DNA from: JAOUGY01 sp963785075
GTDB taxonomy: Bacteria > Actinomycetota > Acidimicrobiia > Spongiisociales > ZC4RG35
Length of the DNA: 64,000 nt
Direction of reading: 5' to 3'
Assembly: GCA_963785075.1 (NCBI GenBank)
Contig: CAWATW010000010.1
Location: 310,001-374,000, forward strand
The translations under genes were made by a program, and so were the position numbers. The notes below the pieces were generated by a model, which saw only the letters and a list, made by a program, of their open reading frames with translations, was not told where the DNA came from and made no database searches. The number at the start of each line of letters is the position of its first letter. Position 1 is the stretch's first letter. Below are positions 18,039 through 25,868 of the stretch, one piece after another.

Positions 18039-18210
18039 CGGGGCTCCGGTAAGGGGGTGACCGAAGCCCCGCCGTCTGGCTCCTCCCGAGGGAAGAGCGT
18101 CCTGTCGCAGGGCGGAGCCGGGTCGAACCCGGGACCGGCCGAGGCCATGACCCTGCTTGGGGTGGGTGGCCGGACGGTGGGGGGCCGACCGGCGGACAGC
18201 ACGATAGAGC
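18039..18210 (+). other. multi-hairpin intergenic region after the antiporter
   Basis: Several stable hairpins follow one another. The first is CGGGGCT/AGCCCCG plus CGGT/ACCG at 18039-18071. The second is a GGCTCC/GGAGCC stem (18078-18083 with 18114-18119) that encloses CCTG/CAGG (18101-18111). The third is CCGGG/CCCGG (18118-18132). The first may end the antiporter transcript, but there is no T-run. The rest is G-rich with no open frame that looks coding. I could not match it to a known riboswitch or small RNA. This and the riboswitch fill the 452-bp gap before gcvP. Confidence 0.4.
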
Positions 18211-18293
18211 ATGCAAGAACGTGAATGCAACCTTCACGGGCGAACGTCTGGAGGGGTCAGGCGGCCGGCGTCACGCTCTCGACGGACTGCGGG

Positions 18294-18299
18294 TAGCAT
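18294..18299 (+). promoter_or_regulatory. predicted -10 box of the gcvP riboswitch transcript
   Basis: TAGCAT at 18294-18299 matches the TANNNT box seen before many genes here. It would start transcription about seven bases downstream, just before the glycine aptamer. No clear -35 box was seen. Confidence 0.5.
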
Positions 18300-18305
18300 C
18301 GAACC

Positions 18306-18400
18306 GCCAACGACACCGGTGGGAGAGACCCTTGCAGGGCGCCGAAGGTGCAACCTCCCCGGAAACTCTCAGGCCGCAGGACCGCCGGACGAGGCACGCT
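18306..18400 (+). promoter_or_regulatory. glycine riboswitch, single aptamer
   Basis: The conserved glycine-aptamer blocks are present in order: GGGAGAGACC (18321-18330), GGGCGCCGAAGGTGCAA (18337-18353), GAAACTCTCAGGCC (18362-18375) and GGACCG (18379-18384). This RNA senses glycine and in other bacteria usually switches on glycine-cleavage genes. Only one aptamer is recognisable; the 60 bases between it and the gcvP start do not repeat the conserved blocks. It is placed correctly, about 60 bases upstream of gcvP. Confidence 0.93.
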
Positions 18401-18459
18401 GAACCGCCGTCGTGTGGAACAGCCGGGGAACGACATGATCGAAGGATGGAGAAGGCGAC

Positions 18460-21288
18460 GTGTCCGACCCCGCTGTGCACAACGATTTCGAGCAGTTCCA
18501 GACCCGCCACATCGGACCTCGACCAGAGCACGTCGATGAGATGCTGGAGACGGTCCGGGTTCGTTCCCTCGAAGACCTCATTGCCGGAGCCGTGCCGGAG
18601 GGAATCCGGATACACGACGCTCTCGCGCTTCCGCCCCCGCTGACCGAGGTGGAGGTCATCGAGCGGTTGCGGTCGATCGCGTCGAAGAATCAGATCCTCA
18701 CGTCCCTCATCGGAATGGGCTATCACGGAACGATCACCCCTCCGGTCATCCAACGGAACATCCTCGAGAACCCGGCCTGGTACACGGCCTACACGCCGTA
18801 CCAGCCCGAGATCTCGCAGGGTCGCCTCGAGGCCCTACTCAACTTCCAGACGATGATCACCGACCTCACCGGCCTGGAAGTGGCCAATGCTTCTCTCCTC
18901 GACGAGGGGACCGCTGCGGCCGAGGCGATGACGATGGCCAGAAGGATCGCCAAAGCCCCCGGCCAGCGATTCATCGTGGATTCCGGATGCCATCCGCAGA
19001 CCATCGCCGTGGTCGAGAACCGGGCGCGTGCGCTCGGGATCGACATCGAGGTGGCAGACCCGTCAGGCGTCGACATGGACGCGTTGTTCGGGATCTTGAT
19101 CCAGTATCCCGGTACGACCGGCGCAATCTGCGACCATCGCTCGGTCGCACAGGCGGCCGCCGAAGCCGGGGTCGTCGTGGTGGCGGCAGCAGATCCGTTG
19201 GCCTTGGTGCTGTTGGAGGCGCCAGGCCACTGGGGAGCCGACATCGTGATCGGATCCACACAACGGTTTGGCGTGCCAATGGGCTTCGGCGGTCCGCACG
19301 CCGCGTACATCGCCACCCGTGAGAAGCATGTCCGGGCGCTGCCGGGGCGGCTGGTCGGCGTGGCACACGATGCCGCCGGCCGAACCGCCTATCGCCTCGC
19401 GCTGCAGACGAGGGAACAACACATCAGGAGAGAGCGAGCGACCTCGAACGTGTGCACCGCACAGGTTCTGCTCGCCGTGATGGCCGGCATGTACGCCGTG
19501 TGGCACGGACCCGACGGCTTGCGCTCGATTGCCACTCGAGTCCACCGATTCACTTCACAACTGGCGGCGGCACTCGAGGCATCGGGGTCCACCCTCGTTC
19601 ATGACACGTGGTTCGACACGCTCGCAGTGAACGGGGTCGATGCCGACGACGTCCTCTCCCGTGCGCTCGGCGAGGGTCTCAACCTGCGGAAAGTCGATGA
19701 AGAAGCCGTCGCATTCTCGATCGACGAAACCACCACCGACGACGTGGTCGCCAGGTTGTTGCGGGTCTTCGGGGCGTCACCGGTCGACGGGGTGCGATCC
19801 GGTATCCCGGAGTTTGCGCGTCGAAGCACCGACTTTCTCACCCATCCGGTCTTCTCCAACCACCGGTCGGAGCACGAGATGCTCCGATATCTCCGCAGGC
19901 TCGCCGACAAAGACCTGGCTCTCGATCGGACGATGATTCCGCTCGGGTCATGCACGATGAAGCTGAATGCGACCACGGAGATGATCCCGATCACGTGGCC
20001 CGAGTTCGCCTCGCTGCATCCGTTCGCGCCACTCGACCAGGCCGGCGGGTACCTCGAGCTCATCGCAGAGCTCGAGTCCTGGCTGTGCGAGATCACGGGC
20101 TACGACCGCGTCAGCCTCCAGCCCAACGCCGGTTCGCAGGGAGAGTTCGCGGGCCTGTTGGCGATCAGCGACTATCACCGGCACCGTGGTGACGAAGATC
20201 GCACCGTGTGTCTCATTCCTGCGTCTGCGCATGGAACCAATGCCGCGTCGGCGGCAATGGCCGGGATGCGTGTCGTGGTGGTGGCCTGTGACGAACGCGG
20301 CAACGTCGATCTCGCCGACCTGGAGCTCAAGGCCAAGGAGCACGAGGACCATCTGGCAGCGATCATGGTCACGTACCCCTCGACCCATGGAGTGTTCGAA
20401 ACAGGGATCTCGGACATCTGTCGAATCGTGCACGAACACGGCGGACAGGTGTACGTCGACGGCGCCAACCTCAACGCCCTGGTCGGGCTTGCGAAGCCAG
20501 GGCTGTTCGGCGCAGACGTGTCTCATCTCAATCTCCACAAGACCTTCACGATCCCTCACGGCGGGGGAGGGCCCGGCGTCGGGCCGATCGGCGTCCGCTC
20601 GCATCTGGCGCCTTTCCTGCCGGGCAGCCCGCTCGTTTCGGCCGTGGGCGAAGGCCCGGCGATCTCTTCGGCGCCATGGGGATCGGCGTCGATTCTTCCG
20701 ATCTCGTGGGCGTACATAGCGATGATGGGTGCAGAGGGCCTGACGCGTGCGACCGAAATGGCTGTTCTCGCGGCCAACTATGTCGCGGAGCGGATCGACC
20801 CTCACTTTCCGATCCTGTATCGCGGGGGGAACGGCAGGGTCGCGCACGAGTGCATCGTCGACATCCGTCCCATCACGAAGTCATCCGGGATCACGGCCGA
20901 GGACGTGGCCAAGCGACTCGCCGACTACGGCTTCCATGCGCCAACACTGAGCTTCCCGGTTGCGGGGACACTGATGGTCGAACCCACCGAAAGCGAGCCG
21001 AAGGCCGAACTCGATCGATTCGTCGATGCCATGGCCTCGATACGCGATGAGATCGCCAGGGTGGAGTCCGGGGAGTGGCCGGCCGACGACAATCCGCTGG
21101 TCAATGCGCCGCACACGGCCGTCGATTTGATCGCCGACGACTGGAGCCATCCCTATTCCCGCGAGCTCGCTGGATATCCGATGGGGCACGACAAAGGGTA
21201 TTTCCCACCGGTCTCCCGTATCGACGGGGCCGAAGGCGATCGTCACCTGATGTGTGCGTGTCCCCCGATCGAGGCGTACGTGGACTGA
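18460..21288 (+). CDS. gcvP: glycine dehydrogenase (aminomethyl-transferring), P protein
   Basis: GcvP decarboxylates glycine and passes the aminomethyl group to the lipoyl arm of GcvH in the glycine cleavage system. The 942-residue product is the full-length single-chain form, with an N-terminal half beginning FQTRHIGPR and a C-terminal catalytic half. The PLP-lysine is K694 in LNLHKTFTIPHGGGG. The GTG at 18460 is chosen because it precedes the family N-terminus. It is controlled by the glycine riboswitch just upstream. gcvT, gcvH and lpd are not adjacent, so the other subunits must be encoded elsewhere. Confidence 0.97.
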   Translation: MSDPAVHNDFEQFQTRHIGPRPEHVDEMLETVRVRSLEDLIAGAVPEGIRIHDALALPPPLTEVEVIERLRSIASKNQILTSLIGMGYHGTITPPVIQRNILENPAWYTAYTPYQPEISQGRLEALLNFQTMITDLTGLEVANASLLDEGTAAAEAMTMARRIAKAPGQRFIVDSGCHPQTIAVVENRARALGIDIEVADPSGVDMDALFGILIQYPGTTGAICDHRSVAQAAAEAGVVVVAAADPLALVLLEAPGHWGADIVIGSTQRFGVPMGFGGPHAAYIATREKHVRALPGRLVGVAHDAAGRTAYRLALQTREQHIRRERATSNVCTAQVLLAVMAGMYAVWHGPDGLRSIATRVHRFTSQLAAALEASGSTLVHDTWFDTLAVNGVDADDVLSRALGEGLNLRKVDEEAVAFSIDETTTDDVVARLLRVFGASPVDGVRSGIPEFARRSTDFLTHPVFSNHRSEHEMLRYLRRLADKDLALDRTMIPLGSCTMKLNATTEMIPITWPEFASLHPFAPLDQAGGYLELIAELESWLCEITGYDRVSLQPNAGSQGEFAGLLAISDYHRHRGDEDRTVCLIPASAHGTNAASAAMAGMRVVVVACDERGNVDLADLELKAKEHEDHLAAIMVTYPSTHGVFETGISDICRIVHEHGGQVYVDGANLNALVGLAKPGLFGADVSHLNLHKTFTIPHGGGGPGVGPIGVRSHLAPFLPGSPLVSAVGEGPAISSAPWGSASILPISWAYIAMMGAEGLTRATEMAVLAANYVAERIDPHFPILYRGGNGRVAHECIVDIRPITKSSGITAEDVAKRLADYGFHAPTLSFPVAGTLMVEPTESEPKAELDRFVDAMASIRDEIARVESGEWPADDNPLVNAPHTAVDLIADDWSHPYSRELAGYPMGHDKGYFPPVSRIDGAEGDRHLMCACPPIEAYVD

Positions 21289-21404
21289 CCGGTCCACCAC
21301 ACAAAGTCGTTGGGGCGCACCGCCGGTGCGCCGATGGATCTGATGATCGTGCGTGGACCGGATAGCATCGGTTCAGGCGTTGGAAAGTCTGCGGAAGGCA
21401 TCGA

Positions 21405-22958
21405 GTGTTCTACAAGGGTCGTCTCAGGGTGGCCGGAGATCCCGGTGAGGGAATCCCGGTCGATTTGAGCCTGGATGATGTCTACGTGGATCTGCGCGCC
21501 GATGGCGAGCAGCTGGGTCGCTGGCGGATGGATGTGGTCGAGGCGGCCCGACTGGAGGGAAACGACTTCCGGTTGCTGCTCGACGGCGAAGACATGATCT
21601 TCCGGGCTGCGGATCCTCTCGGCTTTGCGTACAACGCGGTCACGACCATCGAAGAGATCTCGTCCCGGCTCAGGAAGCGACGGCGGAGCTTGTTCCGTCG
21701 CAAGACGGGCGAGCCCGATCTGATCAGAGGTGTGCCGCTCGAAGAGGAGATCCAGGAGCCGAAGCCCACATCCGTGTCCGCCGAGCGGATCAAGGATCTC
21801 GGCTCGCTGCTGCCACCGGCGGGCAGTGTCGAGCGCCCACCGCTCACCGATGGGCTGTTCGAGGATTTCGACGTCGAGGTCGAGGAGGACATCGCATCGG
21901 TGTCGTTCGGCACGGATGCGGTGGTCGTGCCCGAGTCGCAACCTGCCGAGCCGATCGTGGTCGACCCGTCCGTATTCGGGAACGGCCAGGATGTCGAAGC
22001 ATTCGATCCCGGAGTCGCCGACGCCGCGGCCGCCGAGCCCCACCCGACCGACGAGAGAGCGGGTGCGGCCCCTTCACATGCAGAGCCGGTCGCCGAGGCA
22101 GTTCCGTTCGACCCCGGCCTGGATTCGCCGCCGGATGTCGATCACGCTGAGGCGGCCCTCGAGATGGCCGAAGAGGTCGAACAGGATGAGGTCTTCGATC
22201 CTGCAGATATCGCCGAGTCGCCTGACGTCGAAACTCGGTCCGATCGGGGCCCGGCCCAGGAATTCCCGACGCACGCAGCTCCGTCGGCTGAGGAGGAGGA
22301 GGCCATCGGAGACGACCGCGAGTCACCTCCGGACGGGCATTCGGAGACGCCCTCCGCCGCCGCCGACGTCGTGCCGATGGACGCAGAGGTCGAGAGGGCT
22401 TTCGAGGTCCCTGGGGACGTCGAGGACGTGATCGAAGAAGTCGAAGCCTCCCAGCAGGATGTGCAGGTCGAGGCCGCCGAGTTGGTCGAAGAGCACGAGC
22501 CGGCCGAGGCCGTGGACGGGGTCGAGCCTATCGGGGCCCACGACGGCGACGGGGAGGTGGAGCCCATCGACTCAGCCGACGCCGCGGTTCTGACCGGCGC
22601 AGAGGCAGGACCCGAGGACGAGGAGCCGGAGCCCCTCGAAGAAGCGCCGATCGAGTTCGAGACGGTGGCGTCCGATGATGGCGCCGCCGAGGATGGCGAG
22701 GTGACGCACGTCGGCGTGTTCGACCGCGTGACCGTCGAAGGTGACGCAGAGGAGGCGGACGTCGATCCCGTTGCAGTTGCGCCGCCGCCCCCCTCGGTTC
22801 GCCCCAAGCGCCGCCTCTTCGGTCGCTCACGTGGCGATCAGCAGCACGATCACGAGTACCTCGAATCGAAGACCGTCGGTGGCATCACAAGACGCGTGTG
22901 CTCGGTGTGCGGTCACGTCTCGTTTGCAGGGGAAGACTTGTACGAGGAGTGGAAGTGA
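21405..22958 (+). CDS. acidic protein with N-terminal PH-like domain and C-terminal CxxC knuckle
   Basis: I do not recognise this 517-residue protein as a named family. Residues 1-85 look like a small beta-rich PH-like domain (DLSLDDVYVDLRADGE, then FRLLLDGEDMIFRAAD). Residues 88-105 are very basic (SRLRKRRRSLFRRK). Residues about 110-465 are strongly acidic, rich in Glu, Asp, Ala and Pro and probably disordered. The last 45 residues are basic again and end with a CSVCGHVSF knuckle, half of a zinc ribbon. The GTG at 21405 has GGAAGG upstream; TAGCAT about 40 bases upstream may be the -10 box. It overlaps the next gene by 4 bp. The charge pattern suggests a scaffold or nucleic-acid-associated protein, but that is inference. 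Confidence 0.6.
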   Translation: MFYKGRLRVAGDPGEGIPVDLSLDDVYVDLRADGEQLGRWRMDVVEAARLEGNDFRLLLDGEDMIFRAADPLGFAYNAVTTIEEISSRLRKRRRSLFRRKTGEPDLIRGVPLEEEIQEPKPTSVSAERIKDLGSLLPPAGSVERPPLTDGLFEDFDVEVEEDIASVSFGTDAVVVPESQPAEPIVVDPSVFGNGQDVEAFDPGVADAAAAEPHPTDERAGAAPSHAEPVAEAVPFDPGLDSPPDVDHAEAALEMAEEVEQDEVFDPADIAESPDVETRSDRGPAQEFPTHAAPSAEEEEAIGDDRESPPDGHSETPSAAADVVPMDAEVERAFEVPGDVEDVIEEVEASQQDVQVEAAELVEEHEPAEAVDGVEPIGAHDGDGEVEPIDSADAAVLTGAEAGPEDEEPEPLEEAPIEFETVASDDGAAEDGEVTHVGVFDRVTVEGDAEEADVDPVAVAPPPPSVRPKRRLFGRSRGDQQHDHEYLESKTVGGITRRVCSVCGHVSFAGEDLYEEWK

Positions 22959-23467
22959 CCTCGATCCTGCCGGTGGACCTGCCGGAGCCCCGAATCCACC
23001 CTGAGGCCTACGTGGCACCGACGGCTGTGGTCCGTGGGGGAGTCACCATCGGACGAATGGCGGTTGTGATGTTCGGGGTGGTGATACGAGCCGAGTTCGA
23101 CGCCATCGAGATCGGCGAGCAGACGAACATCCAGGACAACTCCGTCGTGCACTGCGACGAGGGCATCCCAACGAGGATCGGTTCTCGCGTGACCATCGGG
23201 CACGCGGCGGTGATCCATGGCGCAACCATCGGGGATCACTGTCTGGTGGGAATCGGCTCGCGGGCGCTCAACGGGTCCACGCTCGGCGAGGGCTCTTGGC
23301 TCGCGGCCGGATCGGTCCTTCCTGAAGGAAGAGAGATCCCGCCCTACACCCTCGCCATGGGAACTCCCGCCAAGCCGGTGCGGGAGCTGCGCCCCGAAGA
23401 GATCCAGCGTCAACGCTCGGGGGTGGACGACTACCTGCGGCTCGGCGCCTCGTACCGCCTTCGATGA
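22955..23467 (+). CDS. gamma-carbonic anhydrase family protein
   Basis: A 170-residue left-handed beta-helix (hexapeptide-repeat) protein of the gamma-carbonic anhydrase-like group. The metal-ligand histidines are present in NSVVHCDEG, TIGHAAVIHG and IGDHC-type turns at about residues 65-100. These proteins bind zinc or iron; many are not proven to be active anhydrases. The GTG at 22955 overlaps the stop of the acidic PH-like gene (GTGA), so the two are translationally coupled. A C-terminal helix follows the repeat coil, as usual. Confidence 0.9.
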   Translation: MTSILPVDLPEPRIHPEAYVAPTAVVRGGVTIGRMAVVMFGVVIRAEFDAIEIGEQTNIQDNSVVHCDEGIPTRIGSRVTIGHAAVIHGATIGDHCLVGIGSRALNGSTLGEGSWLAAGSVLPEGREIPPYTLAMGTPAKPVRELRPEEIQRQRSGVDDYLRLGASYRLR

Positions 23468-23527
23468 GGTGGGGGCGTCAGGCGCCCGATGATCCGTGGG
23501 GCTCCTTGCGCGGTAGCCTTCTCGCCC

Positions 23528-24589
23528 ATGCGTATCGTTCCCGTGCTCCTGTCAGGTGGCGTTGGAGCACGGCTATGGCCGCTGTCCCGGGCTGCGACAC
23601 CCAAGCAACTCCAGGTTCTGCTCGGCAATTCCACCATGATCCAGGCAACGGCGCAGCGGCTGGTCGGGCTCCCTTCGCTCGCACCCCCTGTCGTGGTGTG
23701 CGGTGAACGTCACGGCGACGCGATCCGTGAACAGCTGCGAGAGATCGGCGTCATGCCCTCGGTTGTGATTCGGGAACCGGTCGGGCGCAACACCGCTCCT
23801 GCCGTCCTCCTCGCTGCGCTCGCATGCCCGCCCGAGGACATGATGTTGGTGCTCCCGGCGGATCATGTCATGACCGACGTCGAGTCGTTCAGGAATACGG
23901 TCGAGTTGGCGATCCCGGCGGTCGAGGAAGGAGCGCTGGTGGCCTTCGGTGTCACCCCGACTCGTCCCGAGACGGGATACGGCTACATCAGAAGCAGCGA
24001 AGGCGACGGCTCTTCCCGGCCCATCGAGGCCTTCGTGGAGAAGCCCGATCTGGTGACCGCCGAGGGATACCTCTCCGACGGTCGGCATCTGTGGAACAGC
24101 GGCATGTTCGCATTCCGGGCAGGCCTGGTTCGCGAAGAGATAGCCCGACTGGCGCCCGACGTGTACGAAGCCGTGGTCGCATCGGTGAGCGGACGCATCG
24201 GTGGCGGTGATGTTCGGCCCGACGCCCGATTCGACGACGCACCGTCCATCTCCTTCGATCACGCCGTCATGGAGCACACCGACCGTGCGGTCGTCGTACC
24301 CCTCGACGTCGGCTGGAGTGACGTCGGATCGTGGTCGACATTGTGGGAGATCGAGGACAAGGACGATCTGGGCAACGTGGTTCGGGGAGATGCAGTGGTC
24401 CACGATGTCGAACGTTCCTACGTGCGCTCCGATGGAAGGCTCATCGCCGTGATCGGACTCGACGACGTCGTGGTTGTGGACACGGGCGATGCAGTCCTGG
24501 TCGCCGCACGCGATCGGGTCCAGGATGTCAAAGCGATCGTCGAGCATCTGGCAGGAAGACCGGAGCTCGATGGCCCGACTCACCGATGA
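23528..24589 (+). CDS. manC: mannose-1-phosphate guanylyltransferase
   Basis: This enzyme makes GDP-mannose from mannose 1-phosphate and GTP. The 353-residue product has the nucleotidyltransferase signature LSGGVGARLWPLSR at 7-20, a TPKQLQ segment just after, REPVGRNTAPAVLLAAL near 88, LPADHVM near 116 and FVEKPD near 172. The ending GWSDVGSWSTLWE is also typical. It lacks the C-terminal isomerase domain found in bifunctional enzymes. The ATG at 23528 has TAGCCT at 23514-23519, eight bases upstream. GDP-mannose would serve cell-wall glycans and could feed the mannosyl-3-phosphoglycerate synthase at 2.2-3.4 kb. Confidence 0.92.
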   Translation: MRIVPVLLSGGVGARLWPLSRAATPKQLQVLLGNSTMIQATAQRLVGLPSLAPPVVVCGERHGDAIREQLREIGVMPSVVIREPVGRNTAPAVLLAALACPPEDMMLVLPADHVMTDVESFRNTVELAIPAVEEGALVAFGVTPTRPETGYGYIRSSEGDGSSRPIEAFVEKPDLVTAEGYLSDGRHLWNSGMFAFRAGLVREEIARLAPDVYEAVVASVSGRIGGGDVRPDARFDDAPSISFDHAVMEHTDRAVVVPLDVGWSDVGSWSTLWEIEDKDDLGNVVRGDAVVHDVERSYVRSDGRLIAVIGLDDVVVVDTGDAVLVAARDRVQDVKAIVEHLAGRPELDGPTHR

Positions 24590-24615
24590 GTCCGGTGCCG
24601 ATAGCATCTCCGGCC

Positions 24616-24918
24616 ATGAGAGCCCGCATGATGATCGCCGCCGCAGCGTTGATCCTCGTCGGTTGTGCCGGTGTCCCCGAAGACGCCGGCGGACCAGAGA
24701 TCTATGCGGTTTCGTGTGCGCGTTGTCACGGCAGCAACTACGAGGGCAGCGTCGGTCCGGCTCTCGGGGCCGGGTCGAACGCAGCAGCGCAGTCCGACGA
24801 GTACCTCACGACGACGATCGCACGGGGCAAGGGTCGGATGCCGTCGTTCTCCGGGGCGCTGACCGATGAGCAGATAGCGCTCTTGGTGGCCCATCTGAGG
24901 GAACAGCAAAACGGATGA
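24616..24918 (+). CDS. lipoprotein c-type cytochrome (small, monoheme)
   Basis: The 100-residue product has a lipoprotein signal peptide ending LVGC (Cys17) and a single class-I heme site CARCH at residues 34-38. A distal methionine in GRMPSFSG (Met75) probably gives the sixth heme ligand. It would be an outward-facing, membrane-anchored electron carrier. The ATG at 24616 has TAGCAT at 24602-24607, eight bases upstream. The stop overlaps the menC start by 4 bp, so this carrier is expressed with menaquinone biosynthesis genes, which suggests a place in the same respiratory chain. Confidence 0.88.
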   Translation: MRARMMIAAAALILVGCAGVPEDAGGPEIYAVSCARCHGSNYEGSVGPALGAGSNAAAQSDEYLTTTIARGKGRMPSFSGALTDEQIALLVAHLREQQNG

Positions 24919-25868
24919 CGCCGACCGACCTCGCCTACCACCCCGTCCGCATACCGCTCAAGATGCGCTTTCGACGAGTCTCGTGGCGAGAAGGGGTGCT
25001 CATAGAGGGAGGGGGTGGCTGGGGAGAGTTCTCGCCTTTCCCCGAGTACCCACCCCACGTGACGGCCCGTTGGCTCGCCGCAGCGCTCGAGGCTGCCTAT
25101 ACCGCCTGGCCGGCACCGGTCCGCGAGCGAGTCCCCGTGAACACGACCGTGCCCTCGGTCCCGGCGCCCGTCGCGGCGGCGCTCGTGGCCGAGTCCGGTT
25201 GTACGACCGCAAAGGTGAAGGTGGGGGAGCCCGGGCAGATGTTCAGCGAGGACGTTCAGCGCGTGGCAGCCGTGCGTTCGGCACTGGGGCCGGGCGGGAA
25301 GATCCGGATCGACGTCAACGGGACATGGACGGTCGCCGAGGCGATCGAGCGGATCGGGCGTTTGGGCGAATTCGATCTCGAGTACGTAGAGCAGCCCGTC
25401 GCCACCATCGAAGACATCGAAGAGCTCCGGTCGGCGATCGAGGTTCCCATCGCCGGTGACGAGGTGATCAGGTTGGCTCCCGACCCGATGGCCGTGATCG
25501 AGCGTGGCGTGCTCGATGTACTCGTGCTCAAGGTGCAACCGCTGGGAGGGATGCGCCGCCTACTCGACCTGGCGAGTCGGTCCGGGCTCCCGGTCGTCGT
25601 CTCCTCGGCTCTAGAGACCTCCGTGGGGCTCGCCGCCGGGCTGTACGCGGCGGCCGCTCTCCCCCGCCTGGAACATGCCTGCGGGCTCGGTACCGGCACA
25701 TTGCTCGACGGTGACGTGGTCAGCGATCCCCTCGTCCCCGATGGCGGTTTCATTGCCGTCCGTCGGCCGACCCCTGAACCCGAGCTCCTCGAACGGTGGA
25801 AGGCTGATCGCGAGACGTCCTCACGGTTGATGCGTCGGCTTCGGGACGCGGCCGAGTTGCTCACATGA
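24915..25868 (+). CDS. menC: o-succinylbenzoate synthase
   Basis: MenC dehydrates SHCHC to o-succinylbenzoate in menaquinone synthesis. The 317-residue enolase-superfamily protein has the catalytic pattern AKVKVGE (the lysine pair), IRIDVNGTW (Asp ligand), EYVEQP (Glu ligand), IAGDEV (Asp ligand) and VLKVQPLGG (second lysine), in that order. It overlaps the cytochrome gene at its start and menD at its end, each by 4 bp, so the three are coupled. Confidence 0.93.
   Translation: MTPTDLAYHPVRIPLKMRFRRVSWREGVLIEGGGGWGEFSPFPEYPPHVTARWLAAALEAAYTAWPAPVRERVPVNTTVPSVPAPVAAALVAESGCTTAKVKVGEPGQMFSEDVQRVAAVRSALGPGGKIRIDVNGTWTVAEAIERIGRLGEFDLEYVEQPVATIEDIEELRSAIEVPIAGDEVIRLAPDPMAVIERGVLDVLVLKVQPLGGMRRLLDLASRSGLPVVVSSALETSVGLAAGLYAAAALPRLEHACGLGTGTLLDGDVVSDPLVPDGGFIAVRRPTPEPELLERWKADRETSSRLMRRLRDAAELLT

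Noticed and set aside
18118..18132. A GGGTTCGACCC stretch on the minus strand that resembles a tRNA T-arm
   Set aside because: The loop is only five bases and no acceptor, D or anticodon arm can be placed around it. It is a simple hairpin.
18400..18459. A possible second glycine aptamer before gcvP
   Set aside because: The conserved GGGAGAG and GCCGAAGG blocks do not recur there.
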